From the NCBI RefSeq assembly GCF_027744825.2, contig NW_026527057.1, forward strand, positions 372,001 through 436,000: DNA of 64,000 nucleotides, in the 5' to 3' direction. The notes beneath the pieces were generated by a model that made no database searches, had not been told where the DNA came from, and saw nothing but the letters and a program-made list of their open reading frames with translations. Below, one piece after another: positions 8,484 through 17,180 of the stretch. The position numbers and the translations under genes were made by a program. The stretch comes from Synchiropus splendidus (lineage: Eukaryota; Chordata; Actinopteri; Syngnathiformes; Callionymidae). Each line of letters begins with the position of its first letter. The stretch's first letter is position 1.

Positions 8484-8895
8484 GCCGGAGCTGGGGCATC
8501 TGGCACATCAAGAGATGAAGCTTGAGACCTGAAGACGAGCAGAGCGCCTCGTCTGGACCATGAAAACTTCAGGCAGGACTGAGGTCTCATCGCAGTCAGG
8601 GGAGAACGAGTGTTGCCCGTCCTGACGCACCGGTCTTTCATAGCTAGTGATGCCGACATCCTCCTATTCACGGGAGCAACGCTGTTTAGCTTCAGTCGAG
8701 CACCGAGGCATGTCAGACTTTATCCGGTAAACTGCAGTGGCGCCGTCTGCCTGTAAATTCTTACCTGTCACATGCGCTGCCGGAGTCGGCGAATCTGGCA
8801 CACCAAGCGAAGAAGCTTGAGACTTGAAGTGGTGCGGAGCAGCTCATCTGGACGACGGAAACTTCAGGTAGGACTGAGGTCTCGTTGCAGTCACG
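8484..8895 (+). repeat. Diverged segment present twice (8484-8605 and 8775-8895)
   Basis: Both segments read in order ATCTGGCACA, AAGCTTGAGAC, TGAAG, GAGCAG, TCTGGAC, AAACTTCAGG, AGGACTGAGGTCTC and GCAGTCA, about 291 bp apart. The match is roughly 75-80% by eye. No coding potential is recognised. It may be a duplicated transposon end. Confidence 0.6.
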
Positions 8896-9041
8896 GCAGA
8901 GACTTGTCGCATCCGCGCAGGAACGGATTTAATCGCAGGAAACTCAGCGCTTGTCGCGCTCCGTGCGTGCATGTCGGGCAGCAGCTTCTCCCGGGGCTGA
9001 CTGGAGGAAATTTCTGTTTGTGTGGAAAATGTGTTTTAAAT

Positions 9042-9110
9042 AAAACCATTGCTTGAAGCATAGTATTTGCGTTTTTTTTTTTTTTTTTTTTTTTTTTTTT
9101 CGGATTGAAT
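9042..9110 (+). repeat. AATAAA followed by a 39-bp poly(T) tract
   Basis: AATAAA occurs at about 9042 on the + strand, and an unbroken run of 39 T lies at 9072-9110. On the - strand this is a poly(A) tract about 270 bp past the start of the Gypsy 3' LTR. It may be a retroposon tail or a simple slippage tract. No target-site duplication was found. Confidence 0.6.
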
Positions 9111-9382
9111 TTGCTCCTTCCAGCGCCTCGGCCTCGAGCGCTCCTGTCCGCGAACCTGGCAACACTGCTCAATGATGGTCGGGACATTTGATTCGTCCTC
9201 CCAAGTGGGTTGAAGAGACACGCCCTCTGATAGCCAAAGCTGAAAGGAAAACACACAGGAGGTATCAGCACAGCAGGTTTTTTTCACGGTTCCAACTTCC
9301 AACAAATCGGATGATGACACGGCAACATAACAAGAGCGCCCCCAAGTTGTGACCCCAAATAAGCCCATGACACATGATAACA
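9111..9382 (-). mobile_element. Start of the 3' LTR of the Gypsy-type element
   Basis: On the - strand the LTR begins at 9382 with TGTTATCATGTGTC, immediately after a purine-rich tract (TTGAGGGGCAGGAGA, 9383-9397). This is the usual polypurine tract-to-LTR arrangement, with the LTR starting TG. The far end cannot be fixed because the 5' LTR is missing for comparison. I stop it at the poly(T) tract, but it may extend further. Confidence 0.45.
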
Positions 9383-9397
9383 TCTCCTGCCCCTCAA
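9383..9397 (-). promoter_or_regulatory. Polypurine tract of the Gypsy-type element
   Basis: TTGAGGGGCAGGAGA (- strand) is directly followed by TGTTATC. In LTR retrotransposons this tract primes plus-strand DNA synthesis at the U3 boundary. Confidence 0.5.
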
Positions 9398-9675
9398 ATT
9401 ATTCACGTCTTCCATCTTCTCTCCCAAAGTCCATGTCCCCAAAACCACCATAAACACTTCGAGTCTAAAACTTAATAAAACAAAAAAATAGTCATAAAAC
9501 AGAATGGAACTTAGACGACTAACCCTAAACAAAACTAAACAAAAACATAGAAAGAATAAGAAAATAGCAAGCACCTTGGTCCAAAACTCCTCTTCCACTT
9601 TTTGAACATAGTCTTTCAGATACACTGGGGGATTCCTGGTCCTTTTTGGTCGTACTCTTCCTTGAGACGGTGAGC

Positions 9676-10497
9676 CTACCATGTCACTGTCTGTCTGCTT
9701 TTTTTTTGTTTAAAACTGACTTCTTCACTGTTCCCTTCACTTGTCTCAGTCTCCAGTGAGATCCTAACCCCAAGTGGATTCTCCACTTCGACATCCTCCA
9801 CAGTGGGTGCGGGTCTCTGTCCTTTTAAAATGGACCGACTGAAAACCTGGTCTACGTGTCTTCTTACAGTTTTCCCATTTCCCAGCGCCACTGTGTAGGC
9901 GACTGGTCCTGTGCATTCCTGTATTAACCCTGGAACCCACTTAGGCCCATAACCATAGTTAATTGTGAACACCCGGTCACCTGTCTGAAAACTTCTGAAC
10001 TGAGCATGTTGATCATGCTGAACTTTCTGGTTTGCCTGTTTCGGTTCCATTTTCTTCTTCATATTTGGGTGTATCAGATACAACATGCACCTCAATTTCC
10101 TCCCCATAAACATTTCTGCAGGAGACAGTCCTGTGGTTGACTGTGAAGTAATCCAATAACTGAATAAAGCTCTACTCAGTTTGGTTTCCAGAGAATCACC
10201 CGATGTTTTTTTCATCAACTGTTTGAAGGTTTGTATCAGTCTCTCTGCCATCCCAATAGAAGAAGGATGATGCGGTGCAGATGTGACATGAGTGATCCCA
10301 TTGCGTGCCAAAAACTCTTTAGTGTGTTCACTCACAAAACACTGGGCATTATCTGACACTATCATTTTTGGGATACCATTAGTGCTGAAAGTGGCCCTCA
10401 AGCAGTTCATAGTAGCCACTGCAGATGCTGACGAAACAGGGTAGACCTCCAACCACTTTGAATGTGCATCAATCACCACCAAGAACATCTTTCCCAT
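9676..10497 (-). pseudogene. Gypsy integrase core and C-terminal domain
   Basis: An uninterrupted 273-residue frame holds the RNase H-fold integrase core with all three acidic residues in context: D in VVIDAHSKW (residue about 10), D in VSDNAQCF (about 50) and E in GMAERLIQTFK (about 84). Past residue 160 lies a GPY/F-like module (KWVPGLIQECTGPVAYTV), the usual Gypsy integrase C-terminal DNA-binding part. The zinc-binding N-terminus is separate and frameshifted (10.5-10.8 kb). A further C-terminal motif, RNPPVYLKDYV, appears in another frame at about 9600-9650, implying a frameshift near 9680. This is the best preserved part of the element. Confidence 0.8.
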
Positions 10498-10513
10498 GGA
10501 CGCCCCAGCATAA

Positions 10514-10820
10514 TCAACATGAAGTCGTCGTCACGGTTTTCAGGCCACTCCCACGGGTGCAGCGGTGCACAGGCCGAAGCGTTCTGGTGTTCCTGACAAG
10601 TGGAACACGATTTGACCAGACTTTCATATCACTGTCTATATTAGGCCACCACATGTAGCTACGAGCCAAACCCTTCATTTGACTCATTTCAGGGTGCAAT
10701 TGATGCTGCTTCAACATCAGACCACATCCTTTTTCCGGAATCACCACACGACACGCCCACAGTACACACCCATCTTGTTCACTCGGCTCCTGTTGCTTCA
10801 TAGTGGGCAAGTACGAGGTC
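10514..10820 (-). pseudogene. Gypsy integrase N-terminal zinc-binding region, frameshifted
   Basis: The frame at 10514-10810 gives CGLMLKQHQLHPEMSQMKGL and ARSYMWWPNIDSDMK, the histidine half of the integrase H2C2 zinc finger and the following tryptophan-rich helix. The paired cysteines (SCSTCQEHQN) are seen only in another - strand frame at about 10,586-10,612, so a frameshift near 10,630 separates the two halves. The link to the integrase core is also out of frame. Confidence 0.65.
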
Positions 10821-10882
10821 TTTACTGGTTCACTTACGAAGCTCTTCCGAGTTGACCACTGAACTCTGATCCTGCTCTACCA

Positions 10883-11480
10883 TCAATTCCTGGTCTTCTG
10901 AGTCTGGATCCCCAGGTTTCTCTGGAAGTGGAAGTCATCTGCGTTTGCATTGTCCTGTCCACGTCGGTACACCATGGCATATTTATATGTTCTTAAAATA
11001 ATAGCCCGTCTCATGATCCTCTGAGAACTAATGTGTGGCACAGCTTTTCCTTCATGAAACAGACTGATTAAGGGCTTACGGTCTGTGTACAAATCACAAA
11101 TTTACGTTAAGTACTGCACCCCAAAAATGACTTCTAAGCCCTCTTTATCCAACTGCGAATAGTTTTTTTCTGCTGCTGTGGGTGTGCGCGAGGCATAACC
11201 CATAGGCCTTTCTGCTCCCCCTTCCAGCCTGTGTGCCAAGACTGCCCCCACCCCATAAGGTGAGGTATGACATGACAGTACCAGTTGTTTTTGTTCATCG
11301 TAATGAACCAACACTTGACTGCTTTGTCGTAACTTCTTCGCCTGTTAAAAAGCCTTTTCTTGCTCAATCTCCCACCTCCATTTCTCATCTTTCCTCAGTA
11401 ACTTGTGTAATGGAGCCGGCACAGTAGACAAGTTCGGCAAGAATTTGTTATAAAAGTTTAGCAGACCTAAAAAAGCTTTC
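10883..11480 (-). pseudogene. Gypsy RT connection and RNase H domain
   Basis: Reading down the - strand from the piggyBac insertion: a GLLNFYNKFLPNLS segment (end of the RT thumb/connection), then [20 protein letters not shown] and [20 protein letters not shown] (RNase H), then MYTDRKPLISLF and YRRGQDNANADDF (RNase H end). The first catalytic aspartate of RNase H, expected just before the S-P-Y-G block, is histidine (CHTSPYG), so the nuclease would be inactive. Frameshifts near 11,330 and 11,100 split the domain. The segment lost its link to the RT palm when the piggyBac element inserted. Confidence 0.7.
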
Positions 11481-11481
11481 A

Positions 11482-11496
11482 CCCTCGTATTATGCT
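11482..11496 (+). repeat. Left terminal inverted repeat of the piggyBac element
   Basis: CCCTCGTATTATGCT pairs with the right end with two mismatches, and starts CCC as piggyBac ends do. The subterminal palindrome GGGTCAATTTGACCC follows at 11,499-11,513. Confidence 0.75.
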
Positions 11497-11498
11497 AA

Positions 11499-11692
11499 GG
11501 GTCAATTTGACCCATATCCGTTTTTGTGTTAAAAAAAAGTAGTGGTTATCCTTACTTTTTCTTCATTAAATTTTGTGACTTTTCCTCATCAAGGGTCATG
11601 AACAGGTGTGTAAAATCTGGACACTTTGATGTCTAGTGACATGTCTGTACAGAGTTTGTATACAAAGATGATATTGCGGGTCATTTTGACCC
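11499..11692 (+). promoter_or_regulatory. Subterminal palindromes of the piggyBac element
   Basis: GGGTCAATTTGACCC (11,499-11,513) and GGGTCATTTTGACCC (11,678-11,692) are palindromic 15-mers near the left end. GTCAAAATGACCCGC (13,049-13,063), near the right end, is a matching half-palindrome in opposite orientation. They are candidates for transposase-binding sites, an inference from position and symmetry. Confidence 0.5.
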
Positions 11693-11914
11693 GGATTCTT
11701 TAATGTGGGTAAGTGGCTGTTCAGATCAAAAATAAACACGTCTTTATGATATACCTATTTAGACTGCCCAGCTATGTGTATTTTGATTGCCTCTGAATAG
11801 CCATTTGGACCCAGCTGTGTGTAGAGGAGAAACTTTCTCTCCCTTCTTCTTGTCAGTGTTCTCATGTATTCTTTTTGACAAACACACCAAAAATGAGCTA
11901 CAGAGGGTTTACAG

Positions 11915-12841
11915 TACATGCCCAACAAGCCCGCCAAGTATGGCATCAAAATATGGGTGGCCCTGTGATGCAAAATCTGGCTATGTCTGGAAAATGCAAG
12001 TATACACTGTAAAGCTACCTGGAGAAGCACCCGAGAAGAATCAGGGGATGCGTGTGGTGATGAGTGGAAGGTCATAACATCACATGTGACGTCACATTTA
12101 CATTTACATCCTATCTCCTTGGAAATTAACTTCAGAGGAGAAAGCTGAACAGTGGGAACAGTCAGAAGAAATAAGCCAGACCTTCCCAAAGAAATTCTGA
12201 AGGTGCAGGGCAGACCTCTGCATTCCTCAATATTTGCTTTCAGTGACAAAGCAACAGTTGTTTCACACTGCCCAAAGACAAACAAGAATGTTCTTGTAAT
12301 GAGCAAAATGCACAGAGATGCATCTCTCAGCATAAGAGAAGACATGAAGCCACAAATGATCCTGGACAACAACTCCACCAAAAAAGGAGTTGACAATCTG
12401 GACAAAGTCACAGCAACATACAGCTGCCAGCGCAAGACTGCCCATTGGCCCTTGGTGATTTTCTACAACATCGTGGATGTGTCTGCTTACAATGCCTATG
12501 TCCCATGGACTGAAATCAACCAGCAGGTGAATGCCAGCAAACTGTACCAACGTCGGCTTTTCCTGGAAGAACTTGGCAAAGCACTTGTCACTCCCAAGAT
12601 GCAGAGTCGAGCAAGGCCACCTCGATGCCCAGCAGCTGCCGCTGTCATCGAAAAGGTCAAGCTCACATCACCCAACCAATCTGCAATGGATGCATTGGAT
12701 ACAGGTGTGAAGAAACGGAAAAGATGCCAGATCTGTGCGTCCCGAGATGAGAGAAAAACAAGTACCTGTTTTGTGAAATGCAATAATTACATCTTTAAAA
12801 CGCACACAGTTACATTCTGTCCATCATGTGGAGAGCATTGA
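11915..12841 (+). pseudogene. piggyBac transposase, truncated and frameshifted
   Basis: The first recognisable block is YMPNKPAKYGIKIWVA (from 11,915). A one-base shift follows, then CDAKSGYVWKMQVYT and EAPEKNQGMRVV. A damaged stretch at 12,070-12,150 holds the second catalytic-aspartate region in pieces. The long frame 12,152-12,841 then reads VGTVRRNKPDLPKEILK, KKGVDNLDKVTATYSCQRKT (third catalytic aspartate) and FYNIVDVSAYNAYV. It ends with the piggyBac cysteine-rich finger (CQICASRDERKTSTC, CPSC). The region with the first catalytic aspartate, upstream of YMPNKP, is absent. The stop is TGA at 12,839-12,841. The - strand frames here are shadows. Confidence 0.8.
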
Positions 12842-13088
12842 ACATGTTGAACATTAAAAAATGGGGCAAGTTAAATGAAAATAAAAGTGTTCGTGAGGAG
12901 GGAAAAACTTAAATTGCTCTTAAATATAGTGTTGAAATTGAAAATGTGTTCTATGTCTCTTTTACAAATGTTTATATAATCTAAAATGAAGATGTTATTG
13001 GTTCAATCTTTTTTTTTTGACTGTTTTGAGTGGATTTACACAGTGTGTGTCAAAATGACCCGCAACAGAATCAATGTAATTTTTTTTC

Positions 13089-13107
13089 AACATAATTCGA
13101 GGGTTAA
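13089..13107 (-). repeat. Right terminal inverted repeat and TTAA target site
   Basis: AACATAATTCGAGGG (13,089-13,103) is the inverted partner of the left end and abuts TTAA at 13,104-13,107, the piggyBac insertion target. Confidence 0.75.
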
Positions 13108-13388
13108 GTTCGCTCACAGAACATGCTACCAGAGCTTCTTGGACTGCTTTGACCTTCGCTGGCATTGGATGCGGGCCTGTCCTGTCCACCTGATGACAGA
13201 AGAATGTTAATTTGTTTTCCATGAACTGACATTTGCTCCGTTTCAACCGCAGCCCTTTATCCTCCAACCTCTGCAGCACTTCGTTGAGTGTTTGCAGATG
13301 AGAGCTGTCATCTCTTCCTCTCAATATAATGTCGTCTAAATACACTGCCACATTTGCCATACCTTGGAGTACATTCTCCATGGTGCGT

Positions 13389-13541
13389 TATAGAATAGAA
13401 TAGCCTTTATTGTCCTTGTACAGTGTACAACGAAATTTGAGCGCTACTCCCTTGGTGCAAACAATGTACAAAAGAATATATATATATAAAAAAAAAAAAA
13501 CAATCAAGCATGCACTAAAAATTAAATAAAAAGTATATACA
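13389..13541 (-). mobile_element. Short retroposon 3' end inserted in the RT
   Basis: About 150 bp of foreign sequence separates two RT blocks that are normally contiguous. On the - strand it includes an (AT)n/poly(T) stretch and CAACGAAATTT-type sequence in complement. It ends AATAAAGGCTATTCTATTCT, that is, AATAAA plus a short pentamer tail (ATTCT)n. That ending suggests a 5'-truncated SINE or LINE 3' end. Family not certain and no target-site duplication resolved. Confidence 0.5.
13470..13501 (+). repeat. AT-rich simple repeat
   Basis: AATATATATATATAAA followed by a run of A, inside the short retroposon. It is low-complexity sequence without further signal. Confidence 0.7.
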
Positions 13542-13907
13542 CAAAATAGCAGGACTGGAGCTTAGTCCAAAAGGCAGACGTTTATATGTAAAAAGACCTC
13601 TGTGAGTGTTGACGCTCACAAACGTCCTTGATTTCTCTTCAATGACTATTTGCTGATATGCATGGCTCATATCGAGTTTTGTGAACTTCTGCCGCCCTGC
13701 CAGGCTTGCCATCATATCCTCCATTGTTGGAATCGGATACTGTTTGGTCGTGGAGACTTTGTTCACTGTTAATTTATAATCTCCACAAATCCTCACGCTA
13801 CCATCAGGTTTGAACACAGGCACAATAGGTGCTGCCCATTCAGAAAACTTCACAGGTTCCAATATTCTTTCCTCTACTAGTCTCTGAAGTTCCATTTCCA
13901 TTTTCTT

Positions 13908-14340
13908 TTAATGGCAAATGGAACCGACCTGGGTTTGTAAAGGGCGTGGCATTCTGAATCACATGAATCTTGGCTGTCGTCCCCCTTAATGACCCTAACT
14001 CTTCTTTGAATACCTTCTCATGTCGGGAGAGATCGGCAGGGAACTGTCCACCTCATCTGTTTTGTGGACAAACTGCCCCTCTATCTGGAATGCTTTCATC
14101 CAGCCTCTGGCCAGAAGACTTGCTCCTGAACCTTTCACAACAATGACAGGCAGCCATTTGATCTGATCATCGTGTTCAACCTTGACCTTAATTGCCCCCA
14201 CCACTGGAACCTGATGACCTCCATATGTTTTTAACTTTATCTTGCAATCCACTAGTTTAGTGTTAGTTCTGTTTTTCACTAACATGTCAACCATCTGTTG
14301 AGCCTTAATAGTGTAAGTGCAGCCGGTCTACCACAAAAAC
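13908..14340 (-). pseudogene. Gypsy aspartic protease region
   Basis: The frame at 13,995-14,294 reads MVDMLVKNRTNTKL, KTYGGHQVPVVGAIKVKVEH and LPVIVVKGSGASLLARGWM. This is the retropepsin-like body and the V-V-K-G-x-G-x-S-L-L-x-R-x-W block that precedes Gypsy RT. The active-site D-x-G lies at about 14,322-14,335, where the preceding frame (VVFVVD) ends. A short deletion right after the aspartate shifts the frame, so the protease is dead. The 13,908-13,995 stretch is the linker to RT, with a further frame change. Confidence 0.65.
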
Positions 14341-15264
14341 CACCTTCTTTCCATTTACCCTCAACACTTTTTTAATCGGCTCTACTCTAGGAATGTCCAG
14401 TTCCTCACTGCTGCGTCTTCTTTTATCTGTCACTGTAAACATCTCTTCATTTTCACTGTCATCCTTCTCCTGCATGAAATTTGTTCGATGCGTTGTACCT
14501 TTCCCCCTTTTTCTTGTTTGTTTTGTCTCCCTCACCTCTGTCATACTTTTACAGACTGTCTTTAAGTGACCCACTTTTCCACAGTTATGACATCTGACCT
14601 CCGCAAACCGGCAACCTTTGGCCAAGTGAGTCTCTCCACCACATATGTAGCACCTTCTCGACTCCATGGACATTGCCCGCGTCTCTTCCACTTTGTTGAC
14701 CGGTGATGATCCACTTCCTTGGAGTGAGTCCTTCACACCTCGTAGGTTCACCAAGTCTCTATCTGCAGCGTCCATCACCAAGGCCACTTTGAATGCTATG
14801 TCAAATGTTAGTCCATCCTCCGACAGCAGCTTCCTCTGTCGTCGTTAATCCCACACACCAAGCGGTCTCTCAGCATCACGGTCAGTGTCTCACCATAGTT
14901 ACAATCCTGAGCCATTTCCTTAGCTCCGCCACGTAGTCACAAACGGTCTCTTCAGTCCTTCCATTCCGAGAGTTAAACTTCCATCGTTAATAAACCGAAT
15001 AATCTCACTCGGTTTCGGATGGAAATGATTCCTCAAAAGGATGACCAGATCAGCATACGAACGATCCCCTGTTTTTTCCGGACTCAACAGGTTCCTCATC
15101 ACCGCATATGCCGGGTCGCTGTCATTGCTGAGCAACACCGCGCGCTGTTTATCGTCATCTTCAATGCCGTTCGCGATGAAAAAATGTTCCAAAATTTCAC
15201 AATAGTCTTCCAATGAATGCGTACCAGCATCGAAAGGCGTCACTGTACCCACAGTAGCCGCCAT
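14305..15264 (-). pseudogene. Gypsy gag: capsid and two CCHC zinc knuckles
   Basis: The likely start is the ATG at 15,264 (MAATVGTVTPFDAG); an in-frame ATG lies 10 codons earlier. Residues about 1-115 form a capsid-like region (YCEILEHFFIANGIEDDDKQ, YADLVILLRNHFHPKPSEII). Frameshifts at about 14,930 and 14,845 then break it; TVMLRDRLVCGIND, typical of gag, lies in a shifted frame between. The last part (14,305-14,787) has two zinc knuckles, CYICGGETHLAKGC and CHNCGKVGHLKTVC, both C-x2-C-x4-H-x4-C, followed by a basic tail. Gag would package element RNA. Confidence 0.75.
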
Positions 15265-15328
15265 GATTCTCGCTATGATGAAGAAAATACACAAAAACTT
15301 TGCCGTAAGTTACCGGTTGTGAGGTGAG
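15265..15328 (-). other. Truncated Gypsy leader joined to satellite DNA
   Basis: About 60 bp upstream of the gag start are not satellite-like. From 15,329 the sequence CCCTGAAAAGTTATGGCAC is a satellite monomer segment. No primer-binding site or LTR is present, so this is the break between element and array. Confidence 0.6.
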
Positions 15329-17180
15329 GTCCCTGAAAAGTTATGGCACAATGCAGAAAACGCGTTTTCAGAAATGTTGATAACTTTCGAACAACAATTC
15401 AGACAGCTTAGATTTGATGTGCAACTACGAGAAAGACACTTTCTGCTATAGTGGGAAGTGAAAATTTCATGTTCTGAAGCTTCCCTGAGTAGTTGTGGCA
15501 CAATGCACAAAAACGTGTTGTCAGCCAGAGATAAGATGGGTGTTGGAAGGCCAATCATAAAAATGTTGATAACTTTAGAAAAACACTTCAGACTGCTTAG
15601 ATTTGATGTGCAACTACTAGAAACACCCCTTCTGCTATAGTGGGAGGTGAAAATTTCTTGTTCTGACTTTCCCTGAGAACTTATGGCACTATGCAAAAAT
15701 GCGTTTTCAGCCTGGTTTCAGAACGCCAATCATATGAATGTTGATAACTTTCGAAAAACACTTCAGACAGCTCAGATTTGATGTGCAACTACTAGAAAGA
15801 CCCTTTCTGCTATAGTGGGAGGTGAAAATTTCATGTTCTGAAGCTTCCCAAGGAAGTTACGGCACTATGCACAAAATGCGTTTTCACCCTTTGATAAGGT
15901 GGGTTTCAGAAGGCCAAACATGAAAATGTTGATGACTTTCGAAAAACACTTCAGAGAGCTTAGAATTGATGTGCAACTACTAGAAAGAGCCTTTCTGCTA
16001 TACTGAGAGGTGAAACTTTTCATGTTCTGAAGATTCCAGGAGAAGTTATGGCACTGTGCACAAAACGCGATTTCAGCCTGAGATAAGGTGGGTTTCGGAA
16101 CGCCAAACATAAAAAATGTTCATAACTTTCGAAAAACACTTCAGACAGCTCAGATTTGAAGTGCAACTACTTAAAAGACCCTTTCTGCCATAGTGGGAGG
16201 TGAAAATTTCTTGTTCTGAAGCTTCCCTGAAAAGTTATGGCACAATGCACAAAATACGTTTTCAGCCTGAGATAAGGTGGGTTTCGGAAAGCAAATCACA
16301 AAAATGTTGATAACTTTCAAAAAACGCATCAGACAGCTTAGATTTGAATTGCCACTACGAGAAGGAGCCTTTCTGCAAAACTGGGAGGTGTTAAATTTAA
16401 TGTTCAGAAGCTTCCCTGAGAAGTTATGTCACAAAGCACAAAACACGTTTTAAGCCTGAGATGCGTTGGGTTTTGGAACGCCAAACATAAAAATGTTGGT
16501 AAATTTCAAAAAACACTTCAGACTTCTTCGATTTTATGTGCAACTATTAGAAAGACCCTTTCTGCTATAGTGGGAGGTGAAAGATTCATGTTCTGAAGCT
16601 TCCCTGAGAAATTATGGCACAATGCACAAATCACTTTTTCAGCCTGAGATAAGGTGGGTTTCGGAACACCAAACATAAAAATGTTGATGACTTTCGAAAA
16701 ACACTTCAGACTCCTTATATTTGATGCGCAACTAGTAGAAAGACCCTTTCTGCTATAGTGGGTCGTGAATATTTCATGATCTGAATCTTCCCTGAGAAGT
16801 TATGGCACAATGCACAAAACACGTTTTCAGCCTGAGATAAGGTGGGTTTTGGAACACCAATCATAAAAATGTTGCCAACTTTCGAAAAACACTTCAGACA
16901 GCTTAGATTTGATGTGCAACTACGAGAAAGACCCTTTCTTCTATAGTGGGATTTGAATATTTCATGTTCTGAAGATTCACTCAGAAGTTACGGCACAATG
17001 CACAAAACACGTTTTCAGCCTGAGATAAGGTGGCTTTCGGAACGCCAAACATAGAAATGTTGATAACTTTCGAAAAACAATTCAGACAGCTTAGATTTGA
17101 TGTGCAACTACTAGAAAGACCCTTTCTGCTATAGTGGGAGGTCAAAATTGTATGTTCTGAAGCATCCCTGAAAAGTTATG
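15329..17180 (+). repeat. Diverged left edge of the satellite array
   Basis: The first ten or so monomers differ from the interior and from each other. They have GGTGAAAATTTC instead of GGTTAAAATTTC, CCCTGAGAAGTTATG instead of CCCTGAAAAGTTATG, AAAATGTTGATA instead of AAAGTGTTGATA, and many private changes. The first monomer lacks the GCCTGAGATAAGG...AACATAAA segment. From about 17,180 the interior forms dominate. Confidence 0.85.

Larger units (their letters stand above)
11482..13103 (+). mobile_element. Inactive piggyBac-type DNA transposon
   Basis: This is a 1622-bp element with short terminal inverted repeats: CCCTCGTATTATGCT at 11,482 and, reverse-complemented, CCCTCGAATTATGTT at 13,089-13,103 (13 of 15 match). 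The right end is followed by TTAA (13,104-13,107), the piggyBac target. The left flank is TTCA (11,478-11,481), a one-base change from TTAA. It lies inside the Gypsy RT and interrupts it between the palm and connection regions. It holds only a broken C-terminal part of a transposase on the + strand. The element is much shorter than autonomous piggyBacs, so most of the N-terminal half was deleted. Confidence 0.8.
13104..13900 (-). pseudogene. Gypsy reverse transcriptase, split by insertions
   Basis: The first part (13,545-13,901) covers the fingers and palm start: LVEERILEPVKFSEWAAPIV, VRICGDYKLTVNKV, FTKLDMSHAYQQI (first catalytic aspartate) and YKRLPFGLSSSPA. A short retroposon then interrupts it. 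The second part (13,104-13,388) resumes with MENVLQGMANVAVYLDDIIL, so the Y-x-D-D catalytic motif is intact (Y-L-D-D), followed by the thumb (LKRSKCQFMENKLTFF). It ends at the piggyBac insertion at TTAA, beyond which the RT connection continues at 11,480. Without the insertions this is a fairly complete Gypsy RT. Confidence 0.8.
9382..15328 (-). mobile_element. Decayed Ty3/Gypsy-type LTR retrotransposon
   Basis: One element on the - strand, with domain order gag, protease, RT, RNase H, integrase, polypurine tract and 3' LTR. That order (integrase last) is diagnostic of Ty3/Gypsy. Its 5' leader upstream of the gag start (15,264) is only about 60 bp long and then meets satellite sequence near 15,329, so the primer-binding site and 5' LTR are gone. 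Two later insertions split the RT region: a piggyBac element (11,482-13,103) and a short retroposon (about 13,389-13,541). Frameshifts in gag, protease and integrase and a changed RNase H residue show it is dead. Confidence 0.85.

Noticed and set aside
8891..9383. - strand frames with a poly-lysine run
   Set aside because: The lysines come from translating the poly(A) tract, and the frames cross the LTR boundary.
11755..12783. Long - strand frames across the piggyBac element
   Set aside because: They are antisense shadows of the + strand transposase, whose motifs are clear.
15458..15640. Satellite as an internal repeat of the Gypsy element
   Set aside because: The monomers continue for 48 kb, and the element's leader stops at the junction. 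No retroelement domain recurs inside the array.
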